This document shows positions 23,602 to 30,486 of a stretch of 64,000 nt of DNA, piece after piece. The stretch's first letter is position 1; each line of letters opens with the position of its first letter. Position numbers and translations under genes: made by a program. The DNA is from a virus. The notes under the pieces are model-generated. The model did no database searches, had not been told where the DNA came from, and worked only from the letters and a program-made list of their open reading frames with translations. The stretch covers positions 62,001 through 126,000 of the IMG/VR virus record IMGVR_UViG_3300036770_005816; one strand, given 5' to 3'.

Positions 23602-24078
23602 ATGAGCAAGAAGAAGAAGGGCAAGGGCAAGAAGCGCGAGAAGAAGCCACTACGCGAATGGACTCAGAAAGACCATTTCCCTATCCAAGTGAACGGCAAG
23701 AAGTTTCGTTGGGACATCATCAACGACATCATCAACGAGCGAGTCGCTATCACCGTCTCGCCGATTCCACCGAACATTCGTGATTGGAAATGCGAAGATT
23801 GCGGAGCACCCAAGCGGTACATCACCGAGCGCGAAACACCGAGCGACCACGACGACTACAAGATTATCGGGTGCGTGTTCTGCTACAAGTTCATCACTAT
23901 CTATCTGAACGAGCGCAAGCACGGCAACACACCTATCCGTCCTGACCAAGTAGCGAAAGGAATCACGCGATACTACACACCGTGTTGCGGAGTCGAGATA
24001 AACCTGAGTCACAAGACGATTGAGCAAGTACGCGAAGCGTGTCGGCAAGATTGTAAGACGAGAAAGGTGGTGAAGTGA
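23602..24078 (+). CDS. Lys-rich zinc-binding hypothetical protein (158 aa)
   Basis: Starts MSKKKKGKGKKREKKPLREW. Two cysteine pairs (WKCEDCGAP and GCVFCYK) and a later TPCCG/ACRQDC suggest one or two zinc sites. Strong N-terminal positive charge suggests RNA or DNA binding. First gene of an operon with the basic 46-aa protein. No named family recognised. Confidence 0.75.
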   Translation: MSKKKKGKGKKREKKPLREWTQKDHFPIQVNGKKFRWDIINDIINERVAITVSPIPPNIRDWKCEDCGAPKRYITERETPSDHDDYKIIGCVFCYKFITIYLNERKHGNTPIRPDQVAKGITRYYTPCCGVEINLSHKTIEQVREACRQDCKTRKVVK

Positions 24079-24218
24079 TGAAACGGAGAGAATGGAACGA
24101 CGCTGATAGGCAAGCGTTCGCAGACGGAGCGCGTACACGAGCGCAGACCCACGCGAACAAGAAGCGCGCGCGCAACAAGCGCGAGTGTCGGGAATACCGT
24201 TGGCGCGGAGCGGAGTAA
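24078..24218 (+). CDS. Arg/Lys-rich microprotein (46 aa)
   Basis: ATG overlaps the previous TGA by one base, with GAAAGGTGGTGA upstream. MKRREWNDADRQAFADGARTR, then ANKKRARNKRECREYRWRG: extremely basic, likely nucleic-acid binding. It ends just before an inverted repeat CACAC-CGTAAA-GTGTG (24239-24255). Confidence 0.6.
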   Translation: MKRREWNDADRQAFADGARTRAQTHANKKRARNKRECREYRWRGAE

Positions 24219-24270
24219 TCCGCGAAACGCCATAACACCCACACCGTAAAGTGTGGATTACACAACTAGC

Positions 24271-24284
24271 CCGACGCGAGTCGG
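24271..24284 (+). promoter_or_regulatory. Leader hairpin
   Basis: Stem CCGAC-GCGA-GTCGG followed by AGAAAGAGA and the ATG at 24301; AACTAG precedes it. The promoter element is degenerate here. Confidence 0.75.
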
Positions 24285-24300
24285 AGAAAGAGATGAAGTA

Positions 24301-24588
24301 ATGAGCAACTATCCGAATGACCGAGAGCGTCCAACAATCGTGTTGGACAAGCGGTACGACGCGCGCACGAAATGGGTGACGCGCGAGTATGGCGAGTTCG
24401 TCGGCAAGACAATCAAGGAAATCCGACCGATGCGTAAATCCGAATCCGAAGCGTTCGGGTGGGATTACGAGAGCGAAGATGCGTTCGCAATCGTGTTCAC
24501 GGACGGAAGCGTTCTAATCCCGTCGCAAGACCCCGAAGGAAACGGAGCGGGTTGGCTATTCGTCGCAGATGCGGTGGTAGCGAAATGA
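24301..24588 (+). CDS. Hypothetical protein (95 aa)
   Basis: MSNYPNDRERPTIVLDKRYD, then VGKTIKEIRPMRKSESEAFGWDYESEDAFAIVFTDGSVLIPSQDPEGNGAGWLFV. The core (KTIKEIRPM...AIVFTDGSVLIPSQDPEGNG) resembles small phage beta-barrel proteins in which a charged strand is followed by a TDGS turn. Overlaps the next gene by ATGA. Confidence 0.7.
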   Translation: MSNYPNDRERPTIVLDKRYDARTKWVTREYGEFVGKTIKEIRPMRKSESEAFGWDYESEDAFAIVFTDGSVLIPSQDPEGNGAGWLFVADAVVAK

Positions 24589-24800
24589 GCGAAATCACCG
24601 AAACGCGCATCGAGCATCGCTACACCGTCACATTCGTCGGAGCGTATTTCGTGCTATCCATTCACATCTTCGCAGAGAACGAAGAACAAGCGGTGGATAA
24701 CGCAGACGCGCTATTGGGCGACTACTACGGGTGGAATGTGAAAGATGTTTCGCAGGAAATCACCGTAGAGGACGAGGGAGATTCACGAACAACACCGTGA
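24585..24800 (+). CDS. Hypothetical protein (71 aa), paralogue of 25171-25353
   Basis: TVTFVGAYFVLSIHIFAENEEQAVDNADALLGDYYGW has the same layout as the gene at 25171 (NVIFVGDYFVTVFTVEASDDDTAIAQAEQMFADEFG): a strand pair with a conserved FVGxYF motif, then a helix with regularly placed Ala/Asp. The two probably arose by local duplication. Function unknown. Confidence 0.75.
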   Translation: MSEITETRIEHRYTVTFVGAYFVLSIHIFAENEEQAVDNADALLGDYYGWNVKDVSQEITVEDEGDSRTTP

Positions 24801-24802
24801 GC

Positions 24803-24863
24803 GTCACGCTCACGCCTACATCGTGCGTAATACAAGCACAACACCAACACCGACGAGAGTCGG
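24803..24863 (+). promoter_or_regulatory. GTCACG/GTGCGTAATAC element plus leader hairpin
   Basis: GTCACG (24803-24808), GTGCGTAATAC (24823-24833), ACCAACA, stem CCGAC-GAGA-GTCGG (24850-24863), AGAAAGAGA. A dyad GAGCGTCACGCTC overlaps the left half. Confidence 0.8.
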
Positions 24864-24879
24864 AGAAAGAGATAAAGAA

Positions 24880-25119
24880 ATGTTCACCATACCCAACACC
24901 GAGGATTTCCACCTAGAAGTAATGGAGCGTCGTGCGCGACTCGTCGGCAAGCGCGTCCGTTTGGATTACACGAGCGACCCATACACGAAACTCGTGCGCG
25001 GTGACGAAGGCATCGTGCGAAGCATAGATGTATTCGGCACGGTACACATCGCGTGGGACAACGGAAGCACACTCGGACTCATCGAGGACGCGGGCGACTC
25101 GTTCACAATCATCGGGTGA
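24880..25119 (+). CDS. DUF4314-like SH3-fold protein
   Basis: 79 residues. RVRLDYTSDPYTKLVRGDEGIVRSIDVFGTVHIAWDNGSTLGLIEDAGDSF matches DUF4314: the DPYTxL motif, GDEGxV and WDNGSxLxL. The family is a small SH3-like barrel in actinobacteria and phages with no assigned function. Its stop codon sits in an inverted repeat (CATCGGG/CCCGATG, 25110-25129). Confidence 0.85.
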   Translation: MFTIPNTEDFHLEVMERRARLVGKRVRLDYTSDPYTKLVRGDEGIVRSIDVFGTVHIAWDNGSTLGLIEDAGDSFTIIG

Positions 25120-25155
25120 AATCCCGATGCCACTACCAACACCGACAAGCGTCGG
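25110..25155 (+). promoter_or_regulatory. Stop-codon hairpin followed by leader hairpin
   Basis: CATCGGG-TGAAAT-CCCGATG (25110-25129) spans the DUF4314 stop and could attenuate transcription. The second hairpin, CCGAC-AAGC-GTCGG (25142-25155), followed by AGAAAGAG, is a leader-family member. Confidence 0.75.
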
Positions 25156-25170
25156 AGAAAGAGAAACGAA

Positions 25171-25353
25171 ATGAGCAAGACCGAAACGAAAGCACCGAGA
25201 AAGAATGTCATCTTCGTAGGCGACTATTTCGTCACCGTGTTCACGGTGGAAGCGAGCGACGACGACACCGCGATAGCGCAAGCGGAGCAGATGTTCGCAG
25301 ACGAGTTCGGGAGCGACATCGGCTACAACGAGGTGACAGTAGAAGAAGCGTGA
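25171..25353 (+). CDS. Hypothetical protein (60 aa), paralogue of 24585-24800
   Basis: MSKTETKAPRKNVIFVGDYF, then VEASDDDTAIAQAEQMFADEFGSDIGYNEVTVEEA. Shares the FVGxYF motif and acidic helix with the gene two positions upstream. No family recognised. Confidence 0.75.
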   Translation: MSKTETKAPRKNVIFVGDYFVTVFTVEASDDDTAIAQAEQMFADEFGSDIGYNEVTVEEA

Positions 25354-25354
25354 T

Positions 25355-25384
25355 GTCACATCACGCCTACATCGTGCGTATCCA
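25355..25384 (+). promoter_or_regulatory. GTCACA/GTGCGTA element without hairpin
   Basis: GTCACA (25355-25360), then CCTACATC and GTGCGTA (25374-25380); the spacer end ACGCCTACATC is identical to that of the element at 24803. The leader to the next ATG has AGAAAGG but no stem. Confidence 0.7.
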
Positions 25385-25420
25385 TAGCACGACATCAACC
25401 ACGACAGAAAGGTAAATGAA

Positions 25421-25528
25421 ATGAACGAACCAATCGGCAAGTGTCAAGAATGTGACCGCGAGTTTCATCTTCTCGACGAGGACGAAGCGAACGAGTATTG
25501 GTACGGACACGATTGCGAAGCGTCCTGA
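25421..25528 (+). CDS. Zinc-binding microprotein (35 aa)
   Basis: MNEPIGKCQECDREFHLLDE, then ANEYWYGHDCEAS. CxxC plus the downstream His and Cys (GHDC) is a C2HC-type zinc knuckle. GAAAGGTAAATGAA precedes the ATG. Confidence 0.65.
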   Translation: MNEPIGKCQECDREFHLLDEDEANEYWYGHDCEAS

Positions 25529-25577
25529 CGAAATAGACAGAATGGAGCGAACCGAAAGGTTCGTTCTATTCGCGTCT

Positions 25578-25609
25578 AGTCCCGCGCGAAGACGCGCGAA
25601 TGCGGGACT
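25578..25609 (+). repeat. AGTCCCGC/GCGGGACT interspersed dyad
   Basis: AGTCCCGC (25578-25585) and GCGGGACT (25602-25609) with an inner GCGCG/CGCGC stem, giving a strong hairpin; another CGGGACT follows near 25631. Lies in the 242-bp gap between convergent genes. Confidence 0.8.
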
Positions 25610-25697
25610 GCCACCCCCGCGATGAAACAACGGGACTGTTTGTGTGGCGCGCGTTTGTTTGCTTTTGCCGACCGCGCGCGAGTGCGGGCGACCCATT

Positions 25698-25713
25698 GAC
25701 GGTGGCGGATAGC
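25698..25713 (+). repeat. 16-mer repeat, copy 3 (one mismatch)
   Basis: GACGGTGGCGGATAGC. It faces a minus-strand gene, so it cannot serve as its leader. Confidence 0.8.
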
Positions 25714-25770
25714 CGTGCGCAGCGCGATGCGGGCGCACCCGTTAGGGATACGCCCGCAAGTGTCGCGGTG

Positions 25771-26094
25771 TCAGTTCGCTGACTTATCCACGAAGTATTC
25801 GGGGTAATGGTTCTCGACCTGCCCGTCGCTATCGGGGTTAGCGACTTCGTACGCGTTCAGGTAAAGAGTGCCGTCCTTGACACCTTCGCCTTCGTTGCCG
25901 TCGCTGTCTACCGTGTGGTAGGTCTCTTCGCGAAGGTCTACGACGATTACTTCGTCGTGTACGCGGTTGCCGTCTGCGTCCTTCTTCGCGATAGCGATGA
26001 CGACCATCGCGCCTTCGCGCACCGCGCCTTCGTCGATGACTGCGCGGACTACGGTCTTACCGCACTCCATTTCCTTGATGCTTGTGACTGTCAT
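25771..26094 (-). CDS. Hypothetical protein (107 aa)
   Basis: MTVTSIKEMECGKTVVRAVIDEGAVREGAMVVIAIAKKDADGNRVHDEVIVVDLREETYHTVDSDGNEGEG in outline: a strand-rich acidic domain with short DADGN and DSDGN turns that could bind calcium. No family recognised. Confidence 0.7.
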   Translation of the reverse strand: MTVTSIKEMECGKTVVRAVIDEGAVREGAMVVIAIAKKDADGNRVHDEVIVVDLREETYHTVDSDGNEGEGVKDGTLYLNAYEVANPDSDGQVENHYPEYFVDKSAN

Positions 26095-26110
26095 TTCGGT
26101 ATTCCCTTCT

Positions 26111-26167
26111 CCCCGTGTGGGGGTTGTTGTTGTTGTTAGTTACGCACGATGTGTTCGGTGGTGTGAT
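26111..26167 (-). promoter_or_regulatory. TCACAC/GTGCGTAAC element plus leader hairpin
   Basis: Minus strand: ATCACAC (26167-26161), 13 nt, GTGCGTAAC (26147-26139), CAACAAC in place of CTACTAG, stem CCCC-ACAC-GGGG (26122-26111), AGAAGG. Confidence 0.75.
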
Positions 26168-26210
26168 GTGACGGGTGCGCGCCCCACCTTGACGCGCACC
26201 CGTCGTTAGT

Positions 26211-26513
26211 TCACTTGTTGTTCGGTCGTCTGCCGATAGCACCGCGCACTTCGCGCACCTTCGGGGTGCTCGGTGTGTTGAGCAACCACTCGCCTGCCGT
26301 TCGGTACGCGTTCAGGTATCCGCCGTCCACGATGCCACTCGTGAGTCGGATTAGTCCGTTGACATACTCCGCTTCGGTGACATCTAGGTCTTCGAACTCG
26401 ACGCTACCGCTCAGGTAGTCACTCCACGCGTTGACGATGATGTCACGCCCGTAAAGTTCTCCGATGCCGATGTAGTTGTCTGCGATGACTTCATCTAGTG
26501 AGAAGTCTCTCAT
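26211..26513 (-). CDS. Hypothetical protein (100 aa)
   Basis: Starts MRDFSLDEVIADNYIGIGELY; acidic helical N-terminus, then GLIRLTSGIVDGGYLNAYRTAGEWLLN and a basic end (GAIGRRPNNK). Single-gene unit with its own leader. No family recognised. Confidence 0.7.
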   Translation of the reverse strand: MRDFSLDEVIADNYIGIGELYGRDIIVNAWSDYLSGSVEFEDLDVTEAEYVNGLIRLTSGIVDGGYLNAYRTAGEWLLNTPSTPKVREVRGAIGRRPNNK

Positions 26514-26528
26514 GTGTTGTCTCCTTCT

Positions 26529-26585
26529 CCCCGTTCGGGGTGTTGTTGTTGATAGTGATACGCACGGAACACCATCAAGTGTGAT
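26529..26585 (-). promoter_or_regulatory. ATCACAC/GTGCGTATC element plus leader hairpin
   Basis: Minus strand: ATCACAC (26585-26579), 13 nt, GTGCGTATC (26565-26557), CAACAAC, stem CCCC-GAAC-GGGG (26540-26529), AGAAGGAG. GCACGGA upstream and TCCGTGC form a larger dyad around the element. Confidence 0.8.
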
Positions 26586-26601
26586 GCTCCGTGCGCGTGG
26601 T

Positions 26602-26982
26602 TCACTTGCTTGCGTGTTGCTCGGTGAGCGCGTGCCACCTTGCGTACCGCTCGTCTGAGTTGAGTAGCGCGAGCGTCTCCGCTTCGTATGCGAGCAACGC
26701 CTTCGGGGAGTATCGCGCGACCTGACGGGTCGGGAGATACTCGTACACCGCTTCTTCGCCGAATAGCGCGAACTCGGTGACTTCGTAGCCACCGCCGTCG
26801 CGATAGACGGACTCACGAAGAACCGCCATGAATCGCTTGCGGTCTGCGTCGTGGTGAATGTCGAGCGTCACCTGCTTGCGGTTGCCGTCCGCGTCGGGTT
26901 GCGCTTCGGGGTTGCGCCAACGGTAGACGACTTCGCGCTTGCCAAGTCGCTCCCTTCGCTCCGAGCCGATGATGATAGTCAT
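26602..26982 (-). CDS. Hypothetical protein (126 aa)
   Basis: MTIIIGSERRERLGKREVVYRWRN, then a strand-rich basic region (KQVTLDIHHDADRKRFMAVLRESVYRDGGGYEVTEFALF) and helical C-terminus (YSPKALLAYEAETLALLNSDERYARW). No family recognised. Confidence 0.7.
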   Translation of the reverse strand: MTIIIGSERRERLGKREVVYRWRNPEAQPDADGNRKQVTLDIHHDADRKRFMAVLRESVYRDGGGYEVTEFALFGEEAVYEYLPTRQVARYSPKALLAYEAETLALLNSDERYARWHALTEQHASK

Positions 26983-26997
26983 TTCTTATTCCCTTCT

Positions 26998-27059
26998 CCG
27001 ACTTGTGTCGGGCTAGTAGTTGGTTATTACATTACGCACGGGGTGTAGCAGGGTGTGAC
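26998..27059 (-). promoter_or_regulatory. GTCACAC/GTGCGTAAT element plus leader hairpin
   Basis: Minus strand: GTCACAC (27059-27053), 13 nt including ACACCCC, GTGCGTAAT (27039-27031), CTACTAG, stem CCGAC-ACAA-GTCGG (27011-26998), AGAAGG. Confidence 0.85.
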
Positions 27060-27082
27060 ATCGCACCCTGCCCACCTTCGGT

Positions 27083-27400
27083 TCATTCGTGCCACGCTCC
27101 GCACTCAGGACAACCGCCGACCGCGTACGGGTTGTCGCACTCGTAGCACGCTTGCGCTCCGCGTTCGTCGTCCGAATCTTCGTCGGATTCGTCACCGAGT
27201 CCGTCGACATTCACCCATGCGAGCACGGTGCGAAGTAGGTTGTCGTAATCTCCGCTTGTCGCTTCTGCCCTGAACGCATCGACTTCGGATTCGCTGATTC
27301 CTGCGCGACTCATCGCACGGGTGACGCGACCGAGAATCGAGAACGCGTTGCCGTCTTCGCCAACGAGTTGCACATTCACTTCGGGATACTTCGGATTCAT
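27083..27400 (-). CDS. Conserved actinophage-type protein with zinc-ribbon tail
   Basis: 105 residues. NVQLVGEDGNAFSILGRVTRAMSRAGISESEVDAFRAEATSGDYDNLLRTVLAW is a pattern recurrent in actinobacteriophages without known function. It is followed by an acidic linker and CYECDN...GGCPECGAWHE, a four-cysteine zinc ribbon. The zinc tail looks like an appended module. Confidence 0.8.
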   Translation of the reverse strand: MNPKYPEVNVQLVGEDGNAFSILGRVTRAMSRAGISESEVDAFRAEATSGDYDNLLRTVLAWVNVDGLGDESDEDSDDERGAQACYECDNPYAVGGCPECGAWHE

Positions 27401-27415
27401 TACCTATCTCCTTCT

Positions 27416-27478
27416 CCGACTGTCGTCGGTTCTAGTAGTTGATACACATAGTACGCACGGGGTGTTACATAGTGTGAC
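27416..27478 (-). promoter_or_regulatory. GTCACAC/GTGCGTACT element plus leader hairpin
   Basis: Minus strand: GTCACAC (27478-27472), 13 nt including AACACCCC, GTGCGTACT (27458-27450), CTAGAA, stem CCGAC-GACA-GTCGG (27429-27416), AGAAGG. Confidence 0.85.
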
Positions 27479-27521
27479 ATCGCGTGTGATGCGACCTGCG
27501 TCACATTGGGTACACGGGTGC

Positions 27522-27591
27522 TCGACCGAGCGACCGACCGACCGAGCGGGCGACCGAGCGGGCGACCGACCGAGCGACCGACCGAGCGAGC
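27522..27591 (+). repeat. CGAC/CGAG/CGGG tetranucleotide tract
   Basis: About 70 bp of 4-nt period sequence (CGACCGAG units) in the 520-bp gap between divergent operons, followed by alternating CGCGCACGCG. No gene is called here; frames through it encode simple Arg/Asp/Pro repeats. Confidence 0.85.
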
Positions 27592-27617
27592 AGACGCACG
27601 CGCGCGCACGCGCGGGG

Positions 27618-27648
27618 AGTCCCGCGATGGTTTCGCGGGCGCGGGACT
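27618..27648 (+). repeat. AGTCCCGC/GCGGGACT interspersed dyad
   Basis: AGTCCCGC (27618-27625) and GCGGGACT (27641-27648) with 15 nt between, in the gap 27401-27921. Confidence 0.8.
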
Positions 27649-27695
27649 GTGCGTGTGGGGCGCACCCAAAGATGTGAGAGATGAACAAGTTTCCC

Positions 27696-27711
27696 GACGG
27701 TGGCGGAAAGC
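27696..27711 (+). repeat. 16-mer repeat, copy 4
   Basis: Exact copy, 48 bp after the AGTCCCGC dyad and about 90 bp before the next promoter. Confidence 0.85.
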
Positions 27712-27802
27712 CGGTAGCCGGCGCAGCGTGATGTTCGGAAAGTTTGATTTCTGTGTGACCCCGATGTACACACGGCGTGTACTCAGATGTGACGACTGTC
27801 TC

Positions 27803-27831
27803 TTGACTTGCCGTGTCTATTACCCTATTAT
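27803..27831 (+). promoter_or_regulatory. Sigma-70-type promoter
   Basis: TTGACT (27803-27808), 17-bp spacer, TATTAT (27826-27831). The upstream sequence GTGACGACTGTCTC is nearly identical to that before the promoter at 30583. Confidence 0.8.
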
Positions 27832-27855
27832 GTAAGTAGCAGGTGAGACAACCAT

Positions 27856-27886
27856 GTCACACCCCGCTCGTATTGTGCGTAATAGA
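27856..27886 (+). promoter_or_regulatory. GTCACA/GTGCGTAATAG element
   Basis: GTCACA (27856-27861), 13 nt, GTGCGTAATAG (27875-27885), downstream of the sigma-70-type promoter. The leader has ACTACTAGGAGAAAC directly before the ATG and lacks the stem. Confidence 0.8.
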
Positions 27887-27921
27887 AGTATCAACCACCG
27901 AGCCACTACTAGGAGAAACAA

Positions 27922-28341
27922 ATGGATACAACCGAAACAAACAACGAAGTCGCAGAAGCGACACGCATCTTGGCGGAAGCGATTAGCGAGTACGGCAGAC
28001 CCGTCTACATCGTCAAAGTTCCTTCCCGTATTCAGCATCTCGTTCCGTTGGCAGTACGCAAAGAACTTCTCGCTAACTCCAAACTCAGCGAAGGTTGGGT
28101 ACGCGACAACGACGGTTGCTACTACAAAGGTCGACCCGACAACAAGAGCATTATTCTCGCATGGGCGAAAGAGAACCTTTACCAACAAGTCACAACGAAA
28201 GACATCGCAGAAGCGACAGGCGTACCGATACACACCGTACGCACGGTCGTTGGCGACCGACCTGACATCTTCCGCGAGAGCGACGGGTGGACATACGAAG
28301 TCCGCGACCCGCAGGCAGACCGAAAGGCGGAGAAGAAATGA
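27922..28341 (+). CDS. Helix-turn-helix-containing protein (139 aa)
   Basis: MDTTETNNEVAEATRILAEA at the N-terminus; the C-terminal half VTTKDIAEATGVPIHTVRTVVGDRPDIFRESDGWTYEV is a winged-helix/HTH pattern (replacement helix VPIHTVRTVVG, then a wing). Likely a DNA-binding regulator. First gene of a rightward operon with its own strong promoter, so it may be an early regulator. Confidence 0.7.
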   Translation: MDTTETNNEVAEATRILAEAISEYGRPVYIVKVPSRIQHLVPLAVRKELLANSKLSEGWVRDNDGCYYKGRPDNKSIILAWAKENLYQQVTTKDIAEATGVPIHTVRTVVGDRPDIFRESDGWTYEVRDPQADRKAEKK

Positions 28342-28508
28342 GCAACACCAAACACGCTTGGGAGTTGGATTATGTCCACTCCGTATTTCAGGAGTTAGAA
28401 GCGCAAGGGGTAGCACTACCGATAGGTGACTACGGCATCGTCTACCGATACATAGAGGACGCTCGCGAAGTGTTCCTATCGGAAGAAGACACCGCGTCAC
28501 ACCCCTGA
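28338..28508 (+). CDS. Small hypothetical protein (56 aa)
   Basis: MSNTKHAWELDYVHSVFQEL, then GVALPIGDYGIVYRYIEDAREVFLSEEDTASHP; ATGA overlap with the HTH gene. Its stop region contains the GTCACA half of the next promoter element. No family recognised. Confidence 0.7.
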   Translation: MSNTKHAWELDYVHSVFQELEAQGVALPIGDYGIVYRYIEDAREVFLSEEDTASHP

Positions 28509-28558
28509 GTTATCGTGCGTAGTAATAACAACACCTACTAGCCCGACCGAGAGGTCGG
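28496..28558 (+). promoter_or_regulatory. GTCACA/GTGCGTAGTAA element plus leader hairpin
   Basis: GTCACA (28496-28501), GTGCGTAGTAA (28515-28525), CTACTAG, stem CCGACC-GAGA-GGTCGG (28543-28558), AGAAAGAG. The 6-bp stem with paired insertions supports RNA structure. Confidence 0.85.
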
Positions 28559-28572
28559 AGAAAGAGCAAATA

Positions 28573-28872
28573 ATGAACAGCATAGACAAATGGGAACAAG
28601 CGTTCCTGTTCTACAACTTGGAGGACAACACTTGGGTCGCGTACGAAACGCTACCCCCGAACCACTCGCTCACCGCAGGTGAGGAGGAGAACACCCATGC
28701 GTTCGTGGACATCTCCCATTGGACACAAGCAGACCTTGACGAGTTTGACAAGTCCGAGGAGTTGGAACGACTCACGATTATTGAGTCGTTGGAGTTCACC
28801 GAGTTCAGCAAGCAGATGCGTGAGCATGGCTCAGGCGCAGGCATCGTGTTCGGTATGGGGGGTAGCAAGTGA
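28573..28872 (+). CDS. Hypothetical protein (99 aa)
   Basis: MNSIDKWEQAFLFYNLEDNTW, then an acidic middle (WTQADLDEFDKSEELERLTIIESLEFTEF) and a Gly/Met-rich end (GSGAGIVFGMGGSK). First of a seven-gene operon to 30374 in which stops and starts overlap. No family recognised. Confidence 0.7.
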   Translation: MNSIDKWEQAFLFYNLEDNTWVAYETLPPNHSLTAGEEENTHAFVDISHWTQADLDEFDKSEELERLTIIESLEFTEFSKQMREHGSGAGIVFGMGGSK

Positions 28873-29324
28873 TTACCACCCAATACCACCTTCCCATTGA
28901 GGACGACAACAAGAAACCGATGCGCGACTCGGCGTTCTTCGTCGGCGACTACGGACACGAACTCGTGGCAACCGTGACCGACAAGACGCAAGACAGAACT
29001 ATCTCCGTCTACTGCGACGGCGAGATGCGTATCCACTTGTGGGAAACGAAAGAGGCGCGCGACCGAGGTGACGACCCCGAAGTCATCAGGTATGTGGACA
29101 GGCTGTTGGAAGCAGGTCTCACGAACGACGAACTTCTCGCGAAAGCGAACGAGGAGGAGCGTTTGGAGTGGGTGAACAACACTTGGTTCGACCTGTACGC
29201 AGACGCACCAAACGACCCTGAGCAGGGTTGGCTCAACGCTGTACACCACGACATCGTGGAAGCAGTAGAGCAGGCTCAGGCACTTATCAACGACGAAGAA
29301 ACATGGAAGGAACTCAACAAATGA
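28869..29324 (+). CDS. Hypothetical protein (151 aa)
   Basis: GTG start overlapping the previous stop (GTGA). MITTQYHLPIEDDNKKPMRD, then RLLEAGLTNDELLAKANEEERLEWVNNTWFDLYADAPNDPEQGWLNAVHHDIVEAVEQAQALI: largely helical, acidic. No family recognised. Confidence 0.75.
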   Translation: MITTQYHLPIEDDNKKPMRDSAFFVGDYGHELVATVTDKTQDRTISVYCDGEMRIHLWETKEARDRGDDPEVIRYVDRLLEAGLTNDELLAKANEEERLEWVNNTWFDLYADAPNDPEQGWLNAVHHDIVEAVEQAQALINDEETWKELNK

Positions 29325-29593
29325 AGATTTCAGACATCGTAGAACACCTGCAAGAGAAGTATTCACCGAACGAGGAAATCGTCATCGCATGGTGGGACAG
29401 AGACCTGTTCCCCAAGTATGACCCCGACAAGGACGACGACATACCGCTCACAAAGAAGGAGTGGACTCGCGCGTTGGAACTCATGGCGCGTGATTCGTCG
29501 GCGTGGTCAGACAACATCTCGGAGAAGATGTACGACTTCATCAAGTACTACACGGAGAAAGCAACAGAACAACTAGCAGAGGAGAACAAGTAA
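29321..29593 (+). CDS. Hypothetical protein (90 aa)
   Basis: MKISDIVEHLQEKYSPNEEIVIAWWDRDLFPKYDPDKDDDIPL, then helices to KATEQLAEENK. The N-terminal layout (IVEHLQEKYSPNEEIVIAWWDRDLF) is shared by several small phage proteins of unknown function. ATGA overlap upstream, TAATG overlap downstream. Confidence 0.75.
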   Translation: MKISDIVEHLQEKYSPNEEIVIAWWDRDLFPKYDPDKDDDIPLTKKEWTRALELMARDSSAWSDNISEKMYDFIKYYTEKATEQLAEENK

Positions 29594-29832
29594 TGAGTAA
29601 TCAACATCAGCACACCGAGCACTACTTCGTGGTGGTCGGCATCGCAGACGAGGAAGGCAACATCTCGTTTCGCATAGACGGCGATACGGCGCAGGCTCGT
29701 TTCCCCGAAGGTTGTATTTGGACGGGAGACGAGTGGATTTCCGCTACACCAAGCGAGGAGTGGCTGTTGGAACGCGACAACGCGATTATCAAGGCTCTCG
29801 ACGACAAGTTCGACAAAGAGGTGAAGGTATGA
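29593..29832 (+). CDS. Hypothetical protein (79 aa)
   Basis: MSNQHQHTEHYFVVVGIADE, then ISFRIDGDTAQARFPEGCIWTGDEWISATPSEEWLLERDNAIIKALDDKFDKEV. Small alpha/beta layout. Overlaps both neighbours. No family recognised. Confidence 0.75.
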   Translation: MSNQHQHTEHYFVVVGIADEEGNISFRIDGDTAQARFPEGCIWTGDEWISATPSEEWLLERDNAIIKALDDKFDKEVKV

Positions 29833-30008
29833 CCAAGAAGAAAGAAACACGCAAAGAACTCGACCCCGTGTTTGACGCGCGAGGAAACCGTGTGTGCGCT
29901 ATGGAAGGTTGCGTCACACGACTCTCCAAATACAACGACCATGTTGTGTGTCGCGCTCACACCGTTGAGTATGCGATAAACTATTTACCGATAGAGGAAC
30001 CTGTATGA
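29829..30008 (+). CDS. Zinc-binding microprotein (59 aa)
   Basis: MTKKKETRKELDPVFDARGN, then RVCAMEGCVTRLSKYNDHVVCRAHT: Cx4C plus CxxH form a probable zinc site. Overlaps neighbours by 4 bp. Confidence 0.7.
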   Translation: MTKKKETRKELDPVFDARGNRVCAMEGCVTRLSKYNDHVVCRAHTVEYAINYLPIEEPV

Positions 30009-30166
30009 CCGAGCAAAGCAAGGCAACAGAACTTGTGGACAACGCTTTGAGAGAAATCTCAGGGCGCGACTTGGTATCCGCTAAGGAGATGACCGACCTG
30101 CTGTTGGACATCAGGCTGTACCTGATGAGCGAGGGCGAGAAAGCAAGCACGACACTAACCGAGTAA
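30005..30166 (+). CDS. Small hypothetical protein (53 aa)
   Basis: MTEQSKATELVDNALREISG, then RDLVSAKEMTDLLLDIRLYLMSEGEKASTTLTE: two amphipathic helices. ATGA overlap with the upstream gene. No family recognised. Confidence 0.7.
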   Translation: MTEQSKATELVDNALREISGRDLVSAKEMTDLLLDIRLYLMSEGEKASTTLTE

Positions 30167-30176
30167 GGTGTAGGGC

Positions 30177-30374
30177 GTGAAAGTGACCTGTACCCTGTGT
30201 GGGGACGAACTAGACACCGCGACTATGGCGACCGTAGTGAAGGTCGTCGGGTGGGTTGAGTGGAAAGGCGACCGCGTTGTCGGCTCAGTCAAGAACCCTT
30301 CTGCCCCCGTCGGCTACGCACACAAGATGTGTGTCGACTCTCCACAGTCCCGAGACCAAATCACCCTGTTCTGA
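30177..30374 (+). CDS. Zinc-finger hypothetical protein (65 aa)
   Basis: GTG start. MKVTCTLCGDELDTATMATV, then VGYAHKMCVDSPQSRDQITLF: CxxC near the N-terminus with AHKMC as the second half of the site. Last gene of the operon. The repeat-rich gap follows. Confidence 0.7.
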   Translation: MKVTCTLCGDELDTATMATVVKVVGWVEWKGDRVVGSVKNPSAPVGYAHKMCVDSPQSRDQITLF

Positions 30375-30380
30375 CTTGTG

Positions 30381-30439
30381 AGTCCCGCGTTTCGCGCGCG
30401 GTAGCGGGGCTGTTGTGTGTGTGCTTGTGGTGCGGGACT
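30381..30439 (+). repeat. AGTCCCGC/GCGGGACT interspersed dyad
   Basis: AGTCCCGC (30381-30388), a variant GCGGGGCT (30404-30411) and GCGGGACT (30432-30439) directly after the operon end; G/T-rich between. Confidence 0.8.
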
Positions 30440-30486
30440 TCTCGCGGGCGGGCGCGCCTGCGCGTGCGCGTGTGTGCGTGTTTCGT

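Noticed and set aside
27506-27835. Frames through the tetranucleotide tract
   Set aside because: Translation is simple-sequence (Arg/Pro/Thr/Asp) and no start signal is present.
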